Part shown: positions 9,736-18,288 of the stretch, piece by piece
How the letters are laid out: every line of letters begins with the position of its first letter
Numbering within the stretch: position 1 is the stretch's first letter
From: Cysteiniphilum litorale
GTDB lineage: Bacteria; Pseudomonadota; Gammaproteobacteria; Francisellales; Francisellaceae
Direction of reading: 5' to 3'
Length of the DNA: 64,000 bases
Assembly: GCF_003428165.1 (NCBI RefSeq)
Contig: NZ_QLIQ01000001.1
Location: forward strand, 124,001 to 188,000
Made by a program: the position numbers and the translations under genes
The notes under the pieces: model-generated
Databases searched by the model: none
What the model saw: only the letters and a program-made list of their open reading frames with translations
What the model was told of the DNA's origin: nothing

Positions 9736-10794
9736 GTGAATTACAAGCGTTATCAACGTCATTTTCCAGTCATGGGGATTGAAGGACAGCAAAAGTTACA
9801 AAATGCGCGAGTTTGTATTATCGGTTGTGGTGGAATTGGCTCGCCAGTGTCGATGTATTTGGCTGCAGCAGGTGTCGGTACTCTTGGGCTTGTTGATTTT
9901 GATGTGGTTGAGTTATCTAATTTACAACGACAAATCTTATTTACTGAGAATGATTTAGGCGTTGCAAAGTCAACTGTTGCAGTAAAACATTTATCTCAAA
10001 TTAATAGCGACATTCAATTAATTGAATATAACGAGCGCTTAGATTTCAAGCGTGCTTGCGAGATTTTTGCGTCATATGATTTAATTATCGATGGCAGTGA
10101 TAATTTTCAAACGCGTTATGCGGTAAATGATGCATGTTGCAAGCTTAACAAACCTTTTATTAGTTCCAGTGTGCTTAAATCACAAGCGCAGTTAAGTTTC
10201 TTTGATCCTACAAAGTCTTGTTATCGTTGTTTATACCCATCGCCACCTCCGGCTCACCTAGTTCCAAATTGTTCAGAAGCAGGTGTACTAGGTGCCAGTG
10301 TCGGTGTGGTTGGCACGATGGCAGCAAATATGGCAGTGAATTTCTTTTTAGGCAAAGAGATTAAGCAGCATTTAATGATATTTGATAGTGATGTACTAAC
10401 TTGGCAAAGTTATGGGTTTAAACGCAATCCAAATTGCAAAGGCTGTGTAACACATGAGTTTGGTCTTGAACAAAATAATAAAGCAACGATTGAAGTGCAA
10501 AAGGCATATCAGCTTGATCCGGAAGCGCTAATTATCGATGTGCGTGAAGGGTGGGAGCTTGATATTGCTTCCTTAGATGTTAAAGTAGAGCATCTACCAT
10601 TAGCGCAAGTGTTGCAAGGCTCTGTGTTAGAATGTGTGAATAAAACGCAAAAAATTATTGTGATTTGTAAATTAGGTGTTAGAAGCCAAAAGGCCGCACA
10701 AAAGCTTATTGAGCTTGGCTTTGAAAACGTCTATAACTATGAAGGTGGCATTGCTCGTTACTTTGAAGAACAGCAAAAAGAAATATGTTATTAG
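9736..10794 (+). CDS. ThiF/MoeB-family adenylyltransferase with C-terminal rhodanese domain
   Basis: E1-like enzyme that adenylylates the C-terminus of a ubiquitin-like sulfur carrier (MoaD or ThiS) and can pass sulfur through a rhodanese domain. The nucleotide motif GCGGIG is at residues 30-35, followed by DFDVVELSNLQRQ. Zinc-type cysteine pairs appear as CYRCLYP and CKGC. The rhodanese domain starts near residue 255 (LIIDVREGWEL) with its active Cys in CKLGVRSQ near 312. The start is GTG preceded by AAAGAGG. MoeZ-type fusions serve molybdopterin or thiamine pathways; the nearby TPP riboswitch gene hints at thiamine, but which carrier is used cannot be decided here. Confidence 0.85.
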   Translation: MNYKRYQRHFPVMGIEGQQKLQNARVCIIGCGGIGSPVSMYLAAAGVGTLGLVDFDVVELSNLQRQILFTENDLGVAKSTVAVKHLSQINSDIQLIEYNERLDFKRACEIFASYDLIIDGSDNFQTRYAVNDACCKLNKPFISSSVLKSQAQLSFFDPTKSCYRCLYPSPPPAHLVPNCSEAGVLGASVGVVGTMAANMAVNFFLGKEIKQHLMIFDSDVLTWQSYGFKRNPNCKGCVTHEFGLEQNNKATIEVQKAYQLDPEALIIDVREGWELDIASLDVKVEHLPLAQVLQGSVLECVNKTQKIIVICKLGVRSQKAAQKLIELGFENVYNYEGGIARYFEEQQKEICY

Positions 10795-10835
10795 AGAGTA
10801 AGCAGAATAAAAATCACACAAAAGGAAATTGATCT

Positions 10836-11780
10836 ATGGAAAAAGATTACTACCAGCTGTTAGGGGTGGCAAAAACAGCCTCAGATGCTGAGATTAAAAA
10901 AGCCTATCGACGTTTAGCTAAGAAGTATCACCCCGATGTCAGTACAGAGGCTAATGCAGAGGAAAAATTCAAAGAAGTACAAGATGCTTATGAAGTATTG
11001 AAAGATACTGAAAAACGTAAGTTATATGATCAATATGGTGCCAATTGGCAGCATGCCAAAGCCGGTGGCTTTCATCAAGGTGGCAATACGCAGCAAGGGC
11101 ATGGTAATCACCAACAGCACTTTTATCAAGGTAGTGATTTTGGTGGTTATGAGGATATTTTTGGTGAGTTTTTCCGCCAACAGCATAAGGAGCGCCAAGG
11201 GCGTAAACAAGGTTTTGCAATGAACGGTCAGGATTTGCATACCAAGGTTGAAATAAGTGTAGATGATGCCTTAACCGGAGTTGAACGAGAGCTACACTTT
11301 GCTTATCAAACGGTTAATGAAGAAGGAATGGTTGTAGAGAAAACAAAACGCTTAAAAGTTAAAATTCCTAAAGCCGTTGGCAATCACCAGCAAATTCGTT
11401 TAAAAGGTCAGGGCGAAGCCGGTGTTGGCGGTGGTTTAAGTGGTAATTTGTATCTTGAGATTATTGTCCAATCTGATAAACAACACAAAGTGGTTGGTAA
11501 TGATGTTTATAGTCATATTCCAATTGCCCCTTGGGAGGCTGCATTGGGTGCTGAGATCAATGTGCCAACACCGCATGGTCAGATGAAGCTTAAAGTGCCA
11601 GAGCACAAGCAAAGTGGTAAAAAAATGCGTTTGAAAGGTAAAGGTTTGGCAGATGGCGATTTTTATGTGGTTTTAGATGTTATCCTGCCACCTGCGGTAT
11701 CAGAAGCACAAAAGGCATTTTATCAAAACATGGCCATTGAGATGGCATTTGATCCACGCAAAGATTTATTAGGAGCGTAA
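10836..11780 (+). CDS. cbpA: Curved DNA-binding protein / DnaJ-class co-chaperone CbpA
   Basis: Hsp40 co-chaperone that stimulates DnaK and binds DNA. The J domain fills residues 1-70 with the catalytic HPD at 32-34; a Gly/Gln/His-rich linker with many GG, QH and HQ steps runs from about 75 to 125; two C-terminal beta-domains follow. There is no Cys-rich zinc finger, which sets it apart from DnaJ. Length 314 matches CbpA. AAAGGAAATTGATCT precedes the ATG. It is followed one base later by a CbpM-like gene, the same pairing as in Escherichia coli, which strongly supports the assignment. Confidence 0.9.
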   Translation: MEKDYYQLLGVAKTASDAEIKKAYRRLAKKYHPDVSTEANAEEKFKEVQDAYEVLKDTEKRKLYDQYGANWQHAKAGGFHQGGNTQQGHGNHQQHFYQGSDFGGYEDIFGEFFRQQHKERQGRKQGFAMNGQDLHTKVEISVDDALTGVERELHFAYQTVNEEGMVVEKTKRLKVKIPKAVGNHQQIRLKGQGEAGVGGGLSGNLYLEIIVQSDKQHKVVGNDVYSHIPIAPWEAALGAEINVPTPHGQMKLKVPEHKQSGKKMRLKGKGLADGDFYVVLDVILPPAVSEAQKAFYQNMAIEMAFDPRKDLLGA

Positions 11781-11781
11781 A

Positions 11782-12066
11782 ATGGCAGAGATGATTGTAT
11801 CAGGAGACTATATTAGCATCATTGAGTTGTCAGAGATGTTATGTGTGCCACAAACCATTATTATCGAATGGATTGAGCATGATGTAGTGAGTGCAAAAAT
11901 CCAAGCAGATAGTTATTATGTTGCAGCATATGATATTGCGCGAGCTAAATCAGCGATGCGTTTGATGCGCGATTTAGATGTTAACTCATCAGCTATTTCA
12001 ATTATTTTAAGTTTAAGAGAAAAAATAAAATCATTAGAGGCGATTTTGCCTGCTAATTTGCATTAA
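11782..12066 (+). CDS. cbpM: CbpM-like chaperone modulator
   Basis: Small MerR-like helix-turn-helix protein of 94 residues, the expected specific inhibitor of CbpA's J domain. An N-terminal strand-helix part (ISIIELSEMLCVPQTIIIEWIEHDVV) is followed by a helical tail (ARAKSAMRLMRDLDVNSSAISIILSLREKIKSLEAIL). The start is one base after the cbpA stop, and the ribosome site AGGAG lies inside cbpA, so the two are cotranslated. Its pairing with cbpA is the main evidence; sequence match alone is modest, as is usual for this fast-evolving family. Confidence 0.8.
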   Translation: MAEMIVSGDYISIIELSEMLCVPQTIIIEWIEHDVVSAKIQADSYYVAAYDIARAKSAMRLMRDLDVNSSAISIILSLREKIKSLEAILPANLH

Positions 12067-12129
12067 CCTGAAAACTCCCTATTTTTCATTAAGCGCTTAT
12101 ATAGTCAAGTTTTAAAGGTCGCCATCCTG

Positions 12130-12205
12130 GCAAACTGGATTGTCGACTCCCCTGTCGACAATGACGTCATTGCCGCAGGATGCAGGCAATCCATAACCAT
12201 GGATG
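12130..12205 (+). repeat. Multi-hairpin palindromic intergenic element
   Basis: Two adjacent inverted repeats lie between cbpM and the riboswitch: ATTGTCGAC at 12139-12147 pairs with GTCGACAAT at 12154-12162 across a 6-base loop, and ATTGCC at 12169-12174 pairs with GGCAAT at 12185-12190. A TGACGTCA palindrome joins them. The stretch is more GC-rich than its surroundings. It resembles dispersed REP-like elements and may stop transcription from cbpAM. No coding sequence is seen here. Confidence 0.55.
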
Positions 12206-12278
12206 GTAAGCTTAGCAAATCCATACTGTTAATTTTTTTGGGGGGAGGTTTCAGCATTAACTTGGTGTAACTTCGTAC

Positions 12279-12307
12279 TTGTTTCAGCGGTAAATACATA
12301 TTAAAAT
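12279..12307 (+). promoter_or_regulatory. Sigma-70-type promoter of the TPP-riboswitch transcript
   Basis: TTGTTT at 12279-12284 and TAAAAT at 12302-12307 are separated by 17 bases. A start site about 7 bases on (near 12314) would place the 5' end exactly at the beginning of the TPP aptamer, which supports the call. Confidence 0.55.
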
Positions 12308-12313
12308 ACTGCC

Positions 12314-12392
12314 GAACAACAGGGGTGCATTTTGCTGAGAAGGTTTTACCTAACCCTTTGTACCTGAACTAGTTAATCCTAGCGTAGGAAGT
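12314..12392 (+). ncRNA. TPP (thiamine pyrophosphate) riboswitch, THI element
   Basis: The conserved aptamer blocks are present in order: AGGGGTGC (from 12320), GCTGAGA (12334-12340), ACCCTTTGTACCTGAAC (12353-12369), and AGTTAATCCTAGCGTAGGAAG (ending 12391) containing the universal GCGTAGG(G/A)A core. In known THI elements GCTGAGA binds the pyrimidine ring and the second helix binds the pyrophosphate through metal ions. TPP binding would lower expression of the next gene, the PQ-loop membrane protein at 12470. The presence of every core block makes this call strong from sequence alone. Confidence 0.95.
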
Positions 12393-12396
12393 TGAT

Positions 12397-12437
12397 AAAG
12401 TGCATCTTGGCATGTGCTTTTTGTTATCTTCCTATGC
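12397..12437 (+). terminator. Putative riboswitch expression platform (terminator hairpin and anti-aptamer arm)
   Basis: AAAGTGCAT (12397-12405) can pair with ATGTGCTTT (12412-12420), allowing two G-U pairs, around the loop CTTGGC; the run of T continues to 12422. This looks like an intrinsic terminator, though a weak one. In addition CTTCCTATGC at 12428-12437 can pair over ten bases with GCGTAGGAAG (12382-12391), the 3' core of the aptamer, forming an alternative structure that excludes the TPP-bound fold. Which of the two decides expression is not clear from sequence. Confidence 0.45.
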
Positions 12438-12469
12438 ATACAAAAGAAAGCCAAGGGGGAGATTAAAGC

Positions 12470-13111
12470 GTGATCGGTCATATTAGTATTAACATATCAT
12501 TTGTTATTTATTGCATTTATTTTTTGCCGCAGATAATTTATAACCAGTTCAAGCGTCAAGCTGGACATATTAGCCATGGTACGCATTTGTTGATGGTTGT
12601 TGCTAATGTTTTGGATCTGATATATGGCTTTGGCTTTGATTTGCAGTGGCAATATCGCGCAGTTACGATGTTGACTTTGGCATGTTTGTTATTTCAGCAG
12701 TGGCAAATATATCGTGATAGCAAAAGTATAAATCAGCAAAAGAGCAGAAACGCTCAAAGTTATAATTTTCACATTTTATGCCTACTTGTTATCGCTGTAG
12801 GTATTGCTTTGGTAAGTTTGCATAATTTAAACAATGCAATGTTAGAAAATATCGGCTTTATCAGTATGTTTTGCTATGCCATTTATTGGTTGCCGCAAAT
12901 TATTAAAAATATCAAAGAAAAGAATGCCACAGCATTTAGCTTGATTTTTTTGATATTGAATGTATTGGCATTAGTTTGTGATGAAATATCAGCATTAAGC
13001 TTTGGTTGGCCGCTGCCGAGTATTATCAGTCCCATTGTGATTTTAAGCCTACTATTTATCATGGTTGGGCAATACTATTATTACTACCGCCTGAGAATGA
13101 TTATTGATTAG
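12470..13111 (+). CDS. PQ-loop repeat membrane protein under TPP-riboswitch control; putative thiamine transporter
   Basis: Integral membrane protein of 213 residues with about seven TM helices and two PQ-loop repeats: YFLPQIIYNQFKR near residue 17-30 and YWLPQIIKNIKEKNATAFS near 140-160. PQ-loop/SWEET-like proteins carry small molecules such as amino acids and sugars. The start is GTG, 8 bases after the strong AGGGGGAG. Its only visible control element is a TPP riboswitch with its own promoter, and the gene stands alone, so uptake of thiamine or a thiamine precursor is the natural inference. The family itself does not prove the substrate. Export of an unrelated compound is less likely given the riboswitch. 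Confidence 0.75.
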   Translation: MIGHISINISFVIYCIYFLPQIIYNQFKRQAGHISHGTHLLMVVANVLDLIYGFGFDLQWQYRAVTMLTLACLLFQQWQIYRDSKSINQQKSRNAQSYNFHILCLLVIAVGIALVSLHNLNNAMLENIGFISMFCYAIYWLPQIIKNIKEKNATAFSLIFLILNVLALVCDEISALSFGWPLPSIISPIVILSLLFIMVGQYYYYYRLRMIID

Positions 13112-13206
13112 TACTAAATTAGTGCTATATCAAGTATTTTTATATACAAATTAAGAAACTTCAGTATGCTAAGCACAAAATAAGCTTAAGTAGAGAGGTT
13201 GCAAAT

Positions 13207-14349
13207 ATGGCAGTTTCTGAAGTAGAGCGCTATCAAGCAAGTAAAAAAGTCACGATTGTTGGGATGTTTGTTAATACTGGATTAGCAGTGTTAAAGATGT
13301 TAATTGGTCTAGTCGGTGGCTCGCCTGCATTATTCGCTGATGGTGTGCATTCATTTTCGGATTTATTAAGTGATATTATGGTGCTTTTTGCAGCCAAACA
13401 CGCCAATAAAGGTGCGGATAATAATCACCCGTATGGACATGAGCGCATTGAGACTTTGGCGACGGTTATTTTGTCAATTATTTTAATTTTAGTGGCGTTA
13501 CTCATCACTTATCATGCTTTATCTAATTGGTTTTTAGGTGATTTGATGACTCCTGATCAATGGACAATTTATGCGGCTATTTTCTCTATTTTAGCCAATG
13601 AGGGGCTTTTCCGTTATACAATGGTCACGGCTAATCGCATTGATTCAGATCTCTTACGTGCCAATGCTTGGCATAGTCGATCAGATATGTGGTCGTCTGT
13701 TGTCGTGCTTGTTGGCTTAATCGGTAGCATGCTAGGCTTAATGTGGATGGATGCATTAGCAGCCATTATCGTATCTATTATGATTGGCAAGATGGGTGTT
13801 AAATGGTGTTATAAAGCATTGTCTGAATTAGTAGATACTGGTGTTGATGATGTTTTATTGCATCAAATTGAAGAAACTATTAAAAAAATTGATGGTGTTA
13901 AACACTATCACTGTTTGCGCACACGCAAAATGGCAGGACAAGTGGTACTTGATGTGCATATTCTAGTTGACTCGCATATCACCGCCTCAGAAGGACATTA
14001 TATTGCCGAGCATGTTCGAGGCGCACTTAGCTTATCAGTTGAAAATATCAAAGATATCACGGTGCATGTTGATGTTGCCGAGCACCCTGAGCAGGTGGTC
14101 AACCCAAAAGATATGCCGCCAGCGCGTAAAGAGATTTTGCAACAATTAGCAAGCTACATTAACAAAAAGCATCAAAACGTCGATTTATGTCAAATTGAGA
14201 TGTTTGTTTATTACTATCCTAAACGGATTGAGCTATACTTACTGGCACCGGCTAAGGAGCTGGAAATATTGCAGTTAATTGATGTGGAGTGTTTCCAGAT
14301 CAATGGTGTTGGATCAACTAACGTGAAGCTGTTTGGTAATAGTAAATAA
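13207..14349 (+). CDS. Cation diffusion facilitator (CDF) family metal efflux transporter
   Basis: Proton-coupled exporter of divalent metals such as Zn, Fe, Mn or Cd, 380 residues. Six TM helices precede a cytosolic C-terminal domain. Metal-site motifs are visible: ADGVHSFSDLLSD in TM2, the HPYGHERIE loop after it, and AWHSRSDMWSS in TM5 (His-x3-Asp). The cytosolic domain (about residues 210-300) has the ferredoxin-like fold pattern (VKHYHCLRTRKMAGQVVLDVHILVD). An extra C-terminal segment of about 70 residues after DVAEHPEQV is longer than in FieF. AAGTAGAGAGG precedes the ATG. Which metal is exported cannot be told. Confidence 0.88.
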   Translation: MAVSEVERYQASKKVTIVGMFVNTGLAVLKMLIGLVGGSPALFADGVHSFSDLLSDIMVLFAAKHANKGADNNHPYGHERIETLATVILSIILILVALLITYHALSNWFLGDLMTPDQWTIYAAIFSILANEGLFRYTMVTANRIDSDLLRANAWHSRSDMWSSVVVLVGLIGSMLGLMWMDALAAIIVSIMIGKMGVKWCYKALSELVDTGVDDVLLHQIEETIKKIDGVKHYHCLRTRKMAGQVVLDVHILVDSHITASEGHYIAEHVRGALSLSVENIKDITVHVDVAEHPEQVVNPKDMPPARKEILQQLASYINKKHQNVDLCQIEMFVYYYPKRIELYLLAPAKELEILQLIDVECFQINGVGSTNVKLFGNSK

Positions 14350-14461
14350 TAGGGATAAATGCATGCATTAAAATGTGTGAATCATTGACGCAATATCAAT
14401 CGCTATTTTTTGTTTATCAGGCTGCTCAATATAACGAGTAAAAAATAAGGATGATGTAGAT

Positions 14462-15628
14462 ATGCATAGCTTGGTATTTGTGTTCTTTTTAGTGTTTTTT
14501 GGGGCATCAGTCTTTGCGACACTAGCACTTTATACACGACAAGCTATTATTGTTGCTTACATTGCACTGGGTGTTATTGTTGGTCCGCATTGCTTGGGGT
14601 TCATTGCTGATACCACAACCGTGCATGAGATCTCAGATATCGGCATTATGTTTTTGTTGTTCTTATTAGGGCTTAACTTAGAAATCAAAAGCATGATCAA
14701 AATGCTCGGTAAAGCGATGTTTGTTTGTATCACAAGTAGTGTCATATTTATTGCAGCTACCGTGTTGATTTGTCACTTCTTTGGCATTGGCGCACAAGGT
14801 TTTATTATTGGTGCTGCATTAATCTTCTCAAGTACAATCATTTGTTTAAAGTTACTGCCAACAACGGCGTTACATCATAAGCGCATTGGTGAATTGGTGA
14901 TTGCTATTCTTTTAATTCAAGATTTAATTGCAATTTTAATGCTTACCTTTATTAGCTTATGGTCATCACAAACCGACAGTTTCCATTTGTTTTCATTAAT
15001 TAAACTACTATTAGCATTACCGGTTTTAGGCGGTGTGGGCTTTTTGGCGCAACGTTATTTTTTATTTAAACTGTTTAGAAAGTTCAGCCGCTTTCAAGAG
15101 TATATATTTTTGTTATCTATTGGCTGGTGTCTTGGTATGGCGCAATTAGCAATGGTTTTTGGTCTATCCAATGAGATTGGTGCGTTTATTGCGGGTGTCA
15201 CTGTCGCAAGCTCACCGATTGCTAAATATATTTACGAGAACTTAAAGCCACTGCGTGATTTCTTTTTGATATTGTTTTTCTTCTCCGTTGGTGCAGGCTT
15301 TCAAATCGCGCTATTGCCTTCGGTATGGGGTGTTGTATTAGCATTAACTATTTTAATCTTGATACTTAAGCCTATCGTTCATTTTGTCACCTTGTGGTTA
15401 GTGCGTGAAACACCAAAAGAATCTTTTGAGATTGGTATGCGCTTGGGGCAGGGTAGTGAGTTCTCATTGATGTTGATTGCACTAGCGAATACCGCAGGCA
15501 TTGCTACGGCAAGCTCTGAGATTATCGTTGAAGCAGTGGCTATTCTAAGCTTTATTATATCGTCGTATATTATTGTATTAAGCTATCCAAGCCCAATTGC
15601 TGTTTCAGATCGTTTAAGAAGAGATTGA
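14462..15628 (+). CDS. CPA2-family monovalent cation:proton antiporter without RCK domain
   Basis: KefB/KefC-like membrane antiporter of 388 residues with about 12-13 TM helices. Typical CPA2 features are the early GVIVGPHCLGF motif, LLFLLGLNLEIKSM, and GAFIAGVTVASSPIAKYI with the ion-binding region. It ends after the last helix (SYIIVLSYPSPIA) and lacks the cytosolic TrkA-N (RCK) and TrkA-C domains that gate KefB/KefC (about 600 residues), so it is either a naturally short antiporter or regulated by a separate subunit. AAGGATG lies before the ATG. It is convergent with feoB; a palindromic element lies between. Confidence 0.82.
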   Translation: MHSLVFVFFLVFFGASVFATLALYTRQAIIVAYIALGVIVGPHCLGFIADTTTVHEISDIGIMFLLFLLGLNLEIKSMIKMLGKAMFVCITSSVIFIAATVLICHFFGIGAQGFIIGAALIFSSTIICLKLLPTTALHHKRIGELVIAILLIQDLIAILMLTFISLWSSQTDSFHLFSLIKLLLALPVLGGVGFLAQRYFLFKLFRKFSRFQEYIFLLSIGWCLGMAQLAMVFGLSNEIGAFIAGVTVASSPIAKYIYENLKPLRDFFLILFFFSVGAGFQIALLPSVWGVVLALTILILILKPIVHFVTLWLVRETPKESFEIGMRLGQGSEFSLMLIALANTAGIATASSEIIVEAVAILSFIISSYIIVLSYPSPIAVSDRLRRD

Positions 15629-15650
15629 TGCGATTCGATCTAAAGTTCAC

Positions 15651-15709
15651 CCTTCGACCCGGCTCAGGGTACGGTTTACAATTAACGCTGGCTGAACATC
15701 AGTCGAAGG
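15651..15709 (+). repeat. Palindromic intergenic element between convergent genes
   Basis: CCTTCGAC at 15651-15658 is exactly matched by GTCGAAGG at 15702-15709, with a further GGCTCAG / GGCTGAAC-rich middle. Such CCTTCGAC...GTCGAAGG palindromes resemble dispersed repeats seen in many bacterial genomes. It sits between the convergent antiporter gene and feoB and may act as a two-way transcription stop. Confidence 0.5.
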
Positions 15710-15727
15710 CATAGTCTAATTTGTTAT

Positions 15728-18037
15728 TTAGTGACAGCCAGACTCTTTGCTGTTAACTGTTACCGCACATCCTTTGCTACAGCCTTTGTTTAACTCGAGT
15801 TCAAATCGGAATTTCTGTGAGAAATATTTCATCGCAAGTACCAATAGAATCATATAAATAATGACTCCAATAATCCAACTCAGTGCATGAAGTGGCGTGC
15901 TTGCTAGTTGTGTCAATTGATAGACAATAACCGCAGCAACATAGGCAATTGAGGTGCTCCAAATCACAGATAGCCATGCCCAACCACGAGTTGCCTCACG
16001 TGCCATCGCACCAATGACTGAGGCACAAGGAACATATAAAAGGACAAACAGCATATAAGCAAATGCTGCAGCTAGCGAACCAAAGGCAACAACCATCGAA
16101 CCCATTGCGGTTTTATCCATGTTGGCATCTGCTTCATTTGCGGCAAATGGATTGATAAATGCGCTTAAACTCATGTTTTTAAAGCCATCAACGGTATCAT
16201 GCCAAGAAGCGGCAATACCACCCCAAAAATCAAACTTCTCGCTCGCGACATTGGCTAAACTTTGTGGTTTTTCTTGCGTATAAAGTGTATTTAAAGTACC
16301 AACAACAACCTCTTTGGCAAGTGTGCCGGTCAAAAGACCAACGGTTGCCTGCCAGTTATCTTCAGTAACCCCCATCGGTTTTAGCACGGGGGTAATTGTG
16401 CGTCCAGTTTGTGCAAGTATTGAGTCAGGTGAGCCACCGGCAACGACAACACCATTGGTTTGGATACTGTTTAAAGTGCCAACTAAAACACAAATAGGGA
16501 CAATGACTTTACCTGCTCTAAAAATAAAACGCTTTAAACGGTTCCAACTATTTAAGCCGATCGTTTTAAAGTTAGGTAGGTGATAAACAGGTAACTCCAT
16601 GACAAACGGCGCACTTTTACCGGTTAATAACGCAAACTTCACGACATATCCAGTAATAATGGCACCTAAAATACCCGCGATATATAAACTAAACACGATC
16701 AACGCACTGTTTTGCGGGAAGAATGCCGCAGCAAATACCGCAAAGATTGCTAAACGTGCGCCACAAGACATAAATGGTGCCATCATGATGGTCATTAAGC
16801 GATCGCGTCGAGTTTCCAATGTTCTTGTTGCCATGACCGATGGCACATTACAACCAAAGCCAACAATTAGCGGCACAAAGGCCTTGCCAGGCAGTCCAAT
16901 CGCTTGCATAAAACGATCCATGACATATGCTGCACGTGCCATATAGCCTGAGTCTTCCAAAAAGGATAGGAATAAAAACATACATCCAATTTGTGGAATA
17001 AAGGTCAAAACAGTGTTAATGCCTAAGCCAACACCTTGCGCAATGACAGCGACAAGCCACAGTGGTAAACCAAGATAAACACCTAAATGTGTCATCCCTT
17101 CAACAAATATGACACTCGATGTATTGTCAAACAATGGTTGCAGCGCACCACCAATGGTAATCGAGAATTCAAACATTAAATACATGACAAATAAAAATAC
17201 CGGAATACCTAAGTATTTATTCATGCATAACTTATCGATCATTTCAGTTGCTTTATGCTGTGAAACCTGTTGTGTTTTAGAGCTTTTATTAACGATATCA
17301 GCGATGGCTTGGTAGCGCGCGCTTGATAGCGTGATATCAGCGGTATGATCAAGTTTTAGCTCAAGCTTTAAGGCTTGTAAGCGATTAAAATCAGTTGATG
17401 AAAGCAATTGCTTAAGTAGATAGTTATCTTCAGCAATTGAAGTACTTAACCATAAACTAGGATATTGATAATTAGCCTCAGTGATTTGGGTTGTGAGCTC
17501 GTTAATTGTCTCTGGATAGTAATGACTTAAATCATAACTTGAGTTGCTTTGAGGTTTGAATAATGCAGTCTTTAATTCACTAATGCCTACTTTTTTGCGC
17601 CCAATAACAGGGATAACCGTGCAGCCTAGTGTTTGTTCAAGTTTATGATAATCAATAACAATACCTTTTTTGCTGGCAACATCGATCATGTTAATAACGA
17701 GAATCAATGGAATACCTGTTTCCATTAATTGTGTGGTTAGATATAAATTGCGCTCAAGATTTGAAGCGTCAATGACATTAATAATTGCATCAGGCTTATC
17801 TTCAACAATAAAGCGGGCAGCAATTTGCTCGTCAATAGATGATTCATCACTGGCGGTTAAGGTATAAATTCCCGGTAAATCAACAATTTCTATGCGTTGG
17901 TTATTTAAATCCACTTTGCCAACTTTCTTATCAACGGTCACACCACTCCAGTTGCCAACCTTTTGTTTAAGACCGGTTAATGCGTTAAAAAGCGTTGTTT
18001 TACCACAGTTTGGATTGCCAATAATTGCATATTTCAT
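15728..18037 (-). CDS. feoB: Ferrous iron transport protein B
   Basis: GTP-dependent Fe(II) importer of the inner membrane, 769 residues. The N-terminal G domain has G1 GNPNCGKT at 7-14, G3 DLPG near 53 and G4 NMID near 115. A helical spacer is followed by the core membrane region with the two Gate motifs; GCNVPSVMATRTLETRRDRL and the Cys of FMSCGARLAIF are the conserved pore elements. The C-terminus carries a small Cys-rich tail (CSKGC and SGCH), possibly a metal-sensing site. It overlaps feoA by 4 bases (ATGA). No feoC is seen downstream. Confidence 0.95.
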   Translation of the reverse strand: MKYAIIGNPNCGKTTLFNALTGLKQKVGNWSGVTVDKKVGKVDLNNQRIEIVDLPGIYTLTASDESSIDEQIAARFIVEDKPDAIINVIDASNLERNLYLTTQLMETGIPLILVINMIDVASKKGIVIDYHKLEQTLGCTVIPVIGRKKVGISELKTALFKPQSNSSYDLSHYYPETINELTTQITEANYQYPSLWLSTSIAEDNYLLKQLLSSTDFNRLQALKLELKLDHTADITLSSARYQAIADIVNKSSKTQQVSQHKATEMIDKLCMNKYLGIPVFLFVMYLMFEFSITIGGALQPLFDNTSSVIFVEGMTHLGVYLGLPLWLVAVIAQGVGLGINTVLTFIPQIGCMFLFLSFLEDSGYMARAAYVMDRFMQAIGLPGKAFVPLIVGFGCNVPSVMATRTLETRRDRLMTIMMAPFMSCGARLAIFAVFAAAFFPQNSALIVFSLYIAGILGAIITGYVVKFALLTGKSAPFVMELPVYHLPNFKTIGLNSWNRLKRFIFRAGKVIVPICVLVGTLNSIQTNGVVVAGGSPDSILAQTGRTITPVLKPMGVTEDNWQATVGLLTGTLAKEVVVGTLNTLYTQEKPQSLANVASEKFDFWGGIAASWHDTVDGFKNMSLSAFINPFAANEADANMDKTAMGSMVVAFGSLAAAFAYMLFVLLYVPCASVIGAMAREATRGWAWLSVIWSTSIAYVAAVIVYQLTQLASTPLHALSWIIGVIIYMILLVLAMKYFSQKFRFELELNKGCSKGCAVTVNSKESGCH

Positions 18038-18255
18038 AAGGCTTGTACCTGCATGTAAAGAATTTCTGATTTGCGCAATGACACAGAGAAATTTTTGATC
18101 GAAATGTGATAGGGATTACCAAAAAGTGCTTTCTTAGCGATGTAAAAAGTCTCTCCGGGAATAAAGCCTAATGACAACAGTTTCTGCATATAGTTGCGTG
18201 GACAATTATCATTAAACCCAAGGATTTTATAATTTTGTTTCGTTTTGATATTCAT
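18034..18255 (-). CDS. feoA: Ferrous iron transport protein A
   Basis: Small SH3-like cytosolic partner of FeoB, 73 residues. The motif KLLSLGFIPGETFYIAKKALFGNPYHISIKNFSVSLRKSE matches the family fold (LGxxPG followed by DP-like strand and the final RxxEA helix region). The gene is first in the feoAB unit, overlaps feoB by four bases, and lies downstream of a near-consensus promoter. Confidence 0.92.
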   Translation of the reverse strand: MNIKTKQNYKILGFNDNCPRNYMQKLLSLGFIPGETFYIAKKALFGNPYHISIKNFSVSLRKSEILYMQVQAL

Positions 18256-18288
18256 AAGGGGGTAAGTATATCAATCAATGGGTGCTTG

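Noticed and set aside
11022..11240. Antisense frames inside cbpA
   Set aside because: They arise from the Gly/His/Gln-rich linker; no start signals or domains.
9736..13111. A thiamine biosynthesis operon linking the ThiF/MoeB protein to the riboswitch gene
   Set aside because: cbpA-cbpM and a palindromic element lie between, and the riboswitch has its own promoter; only a loose functional link can be proposed.
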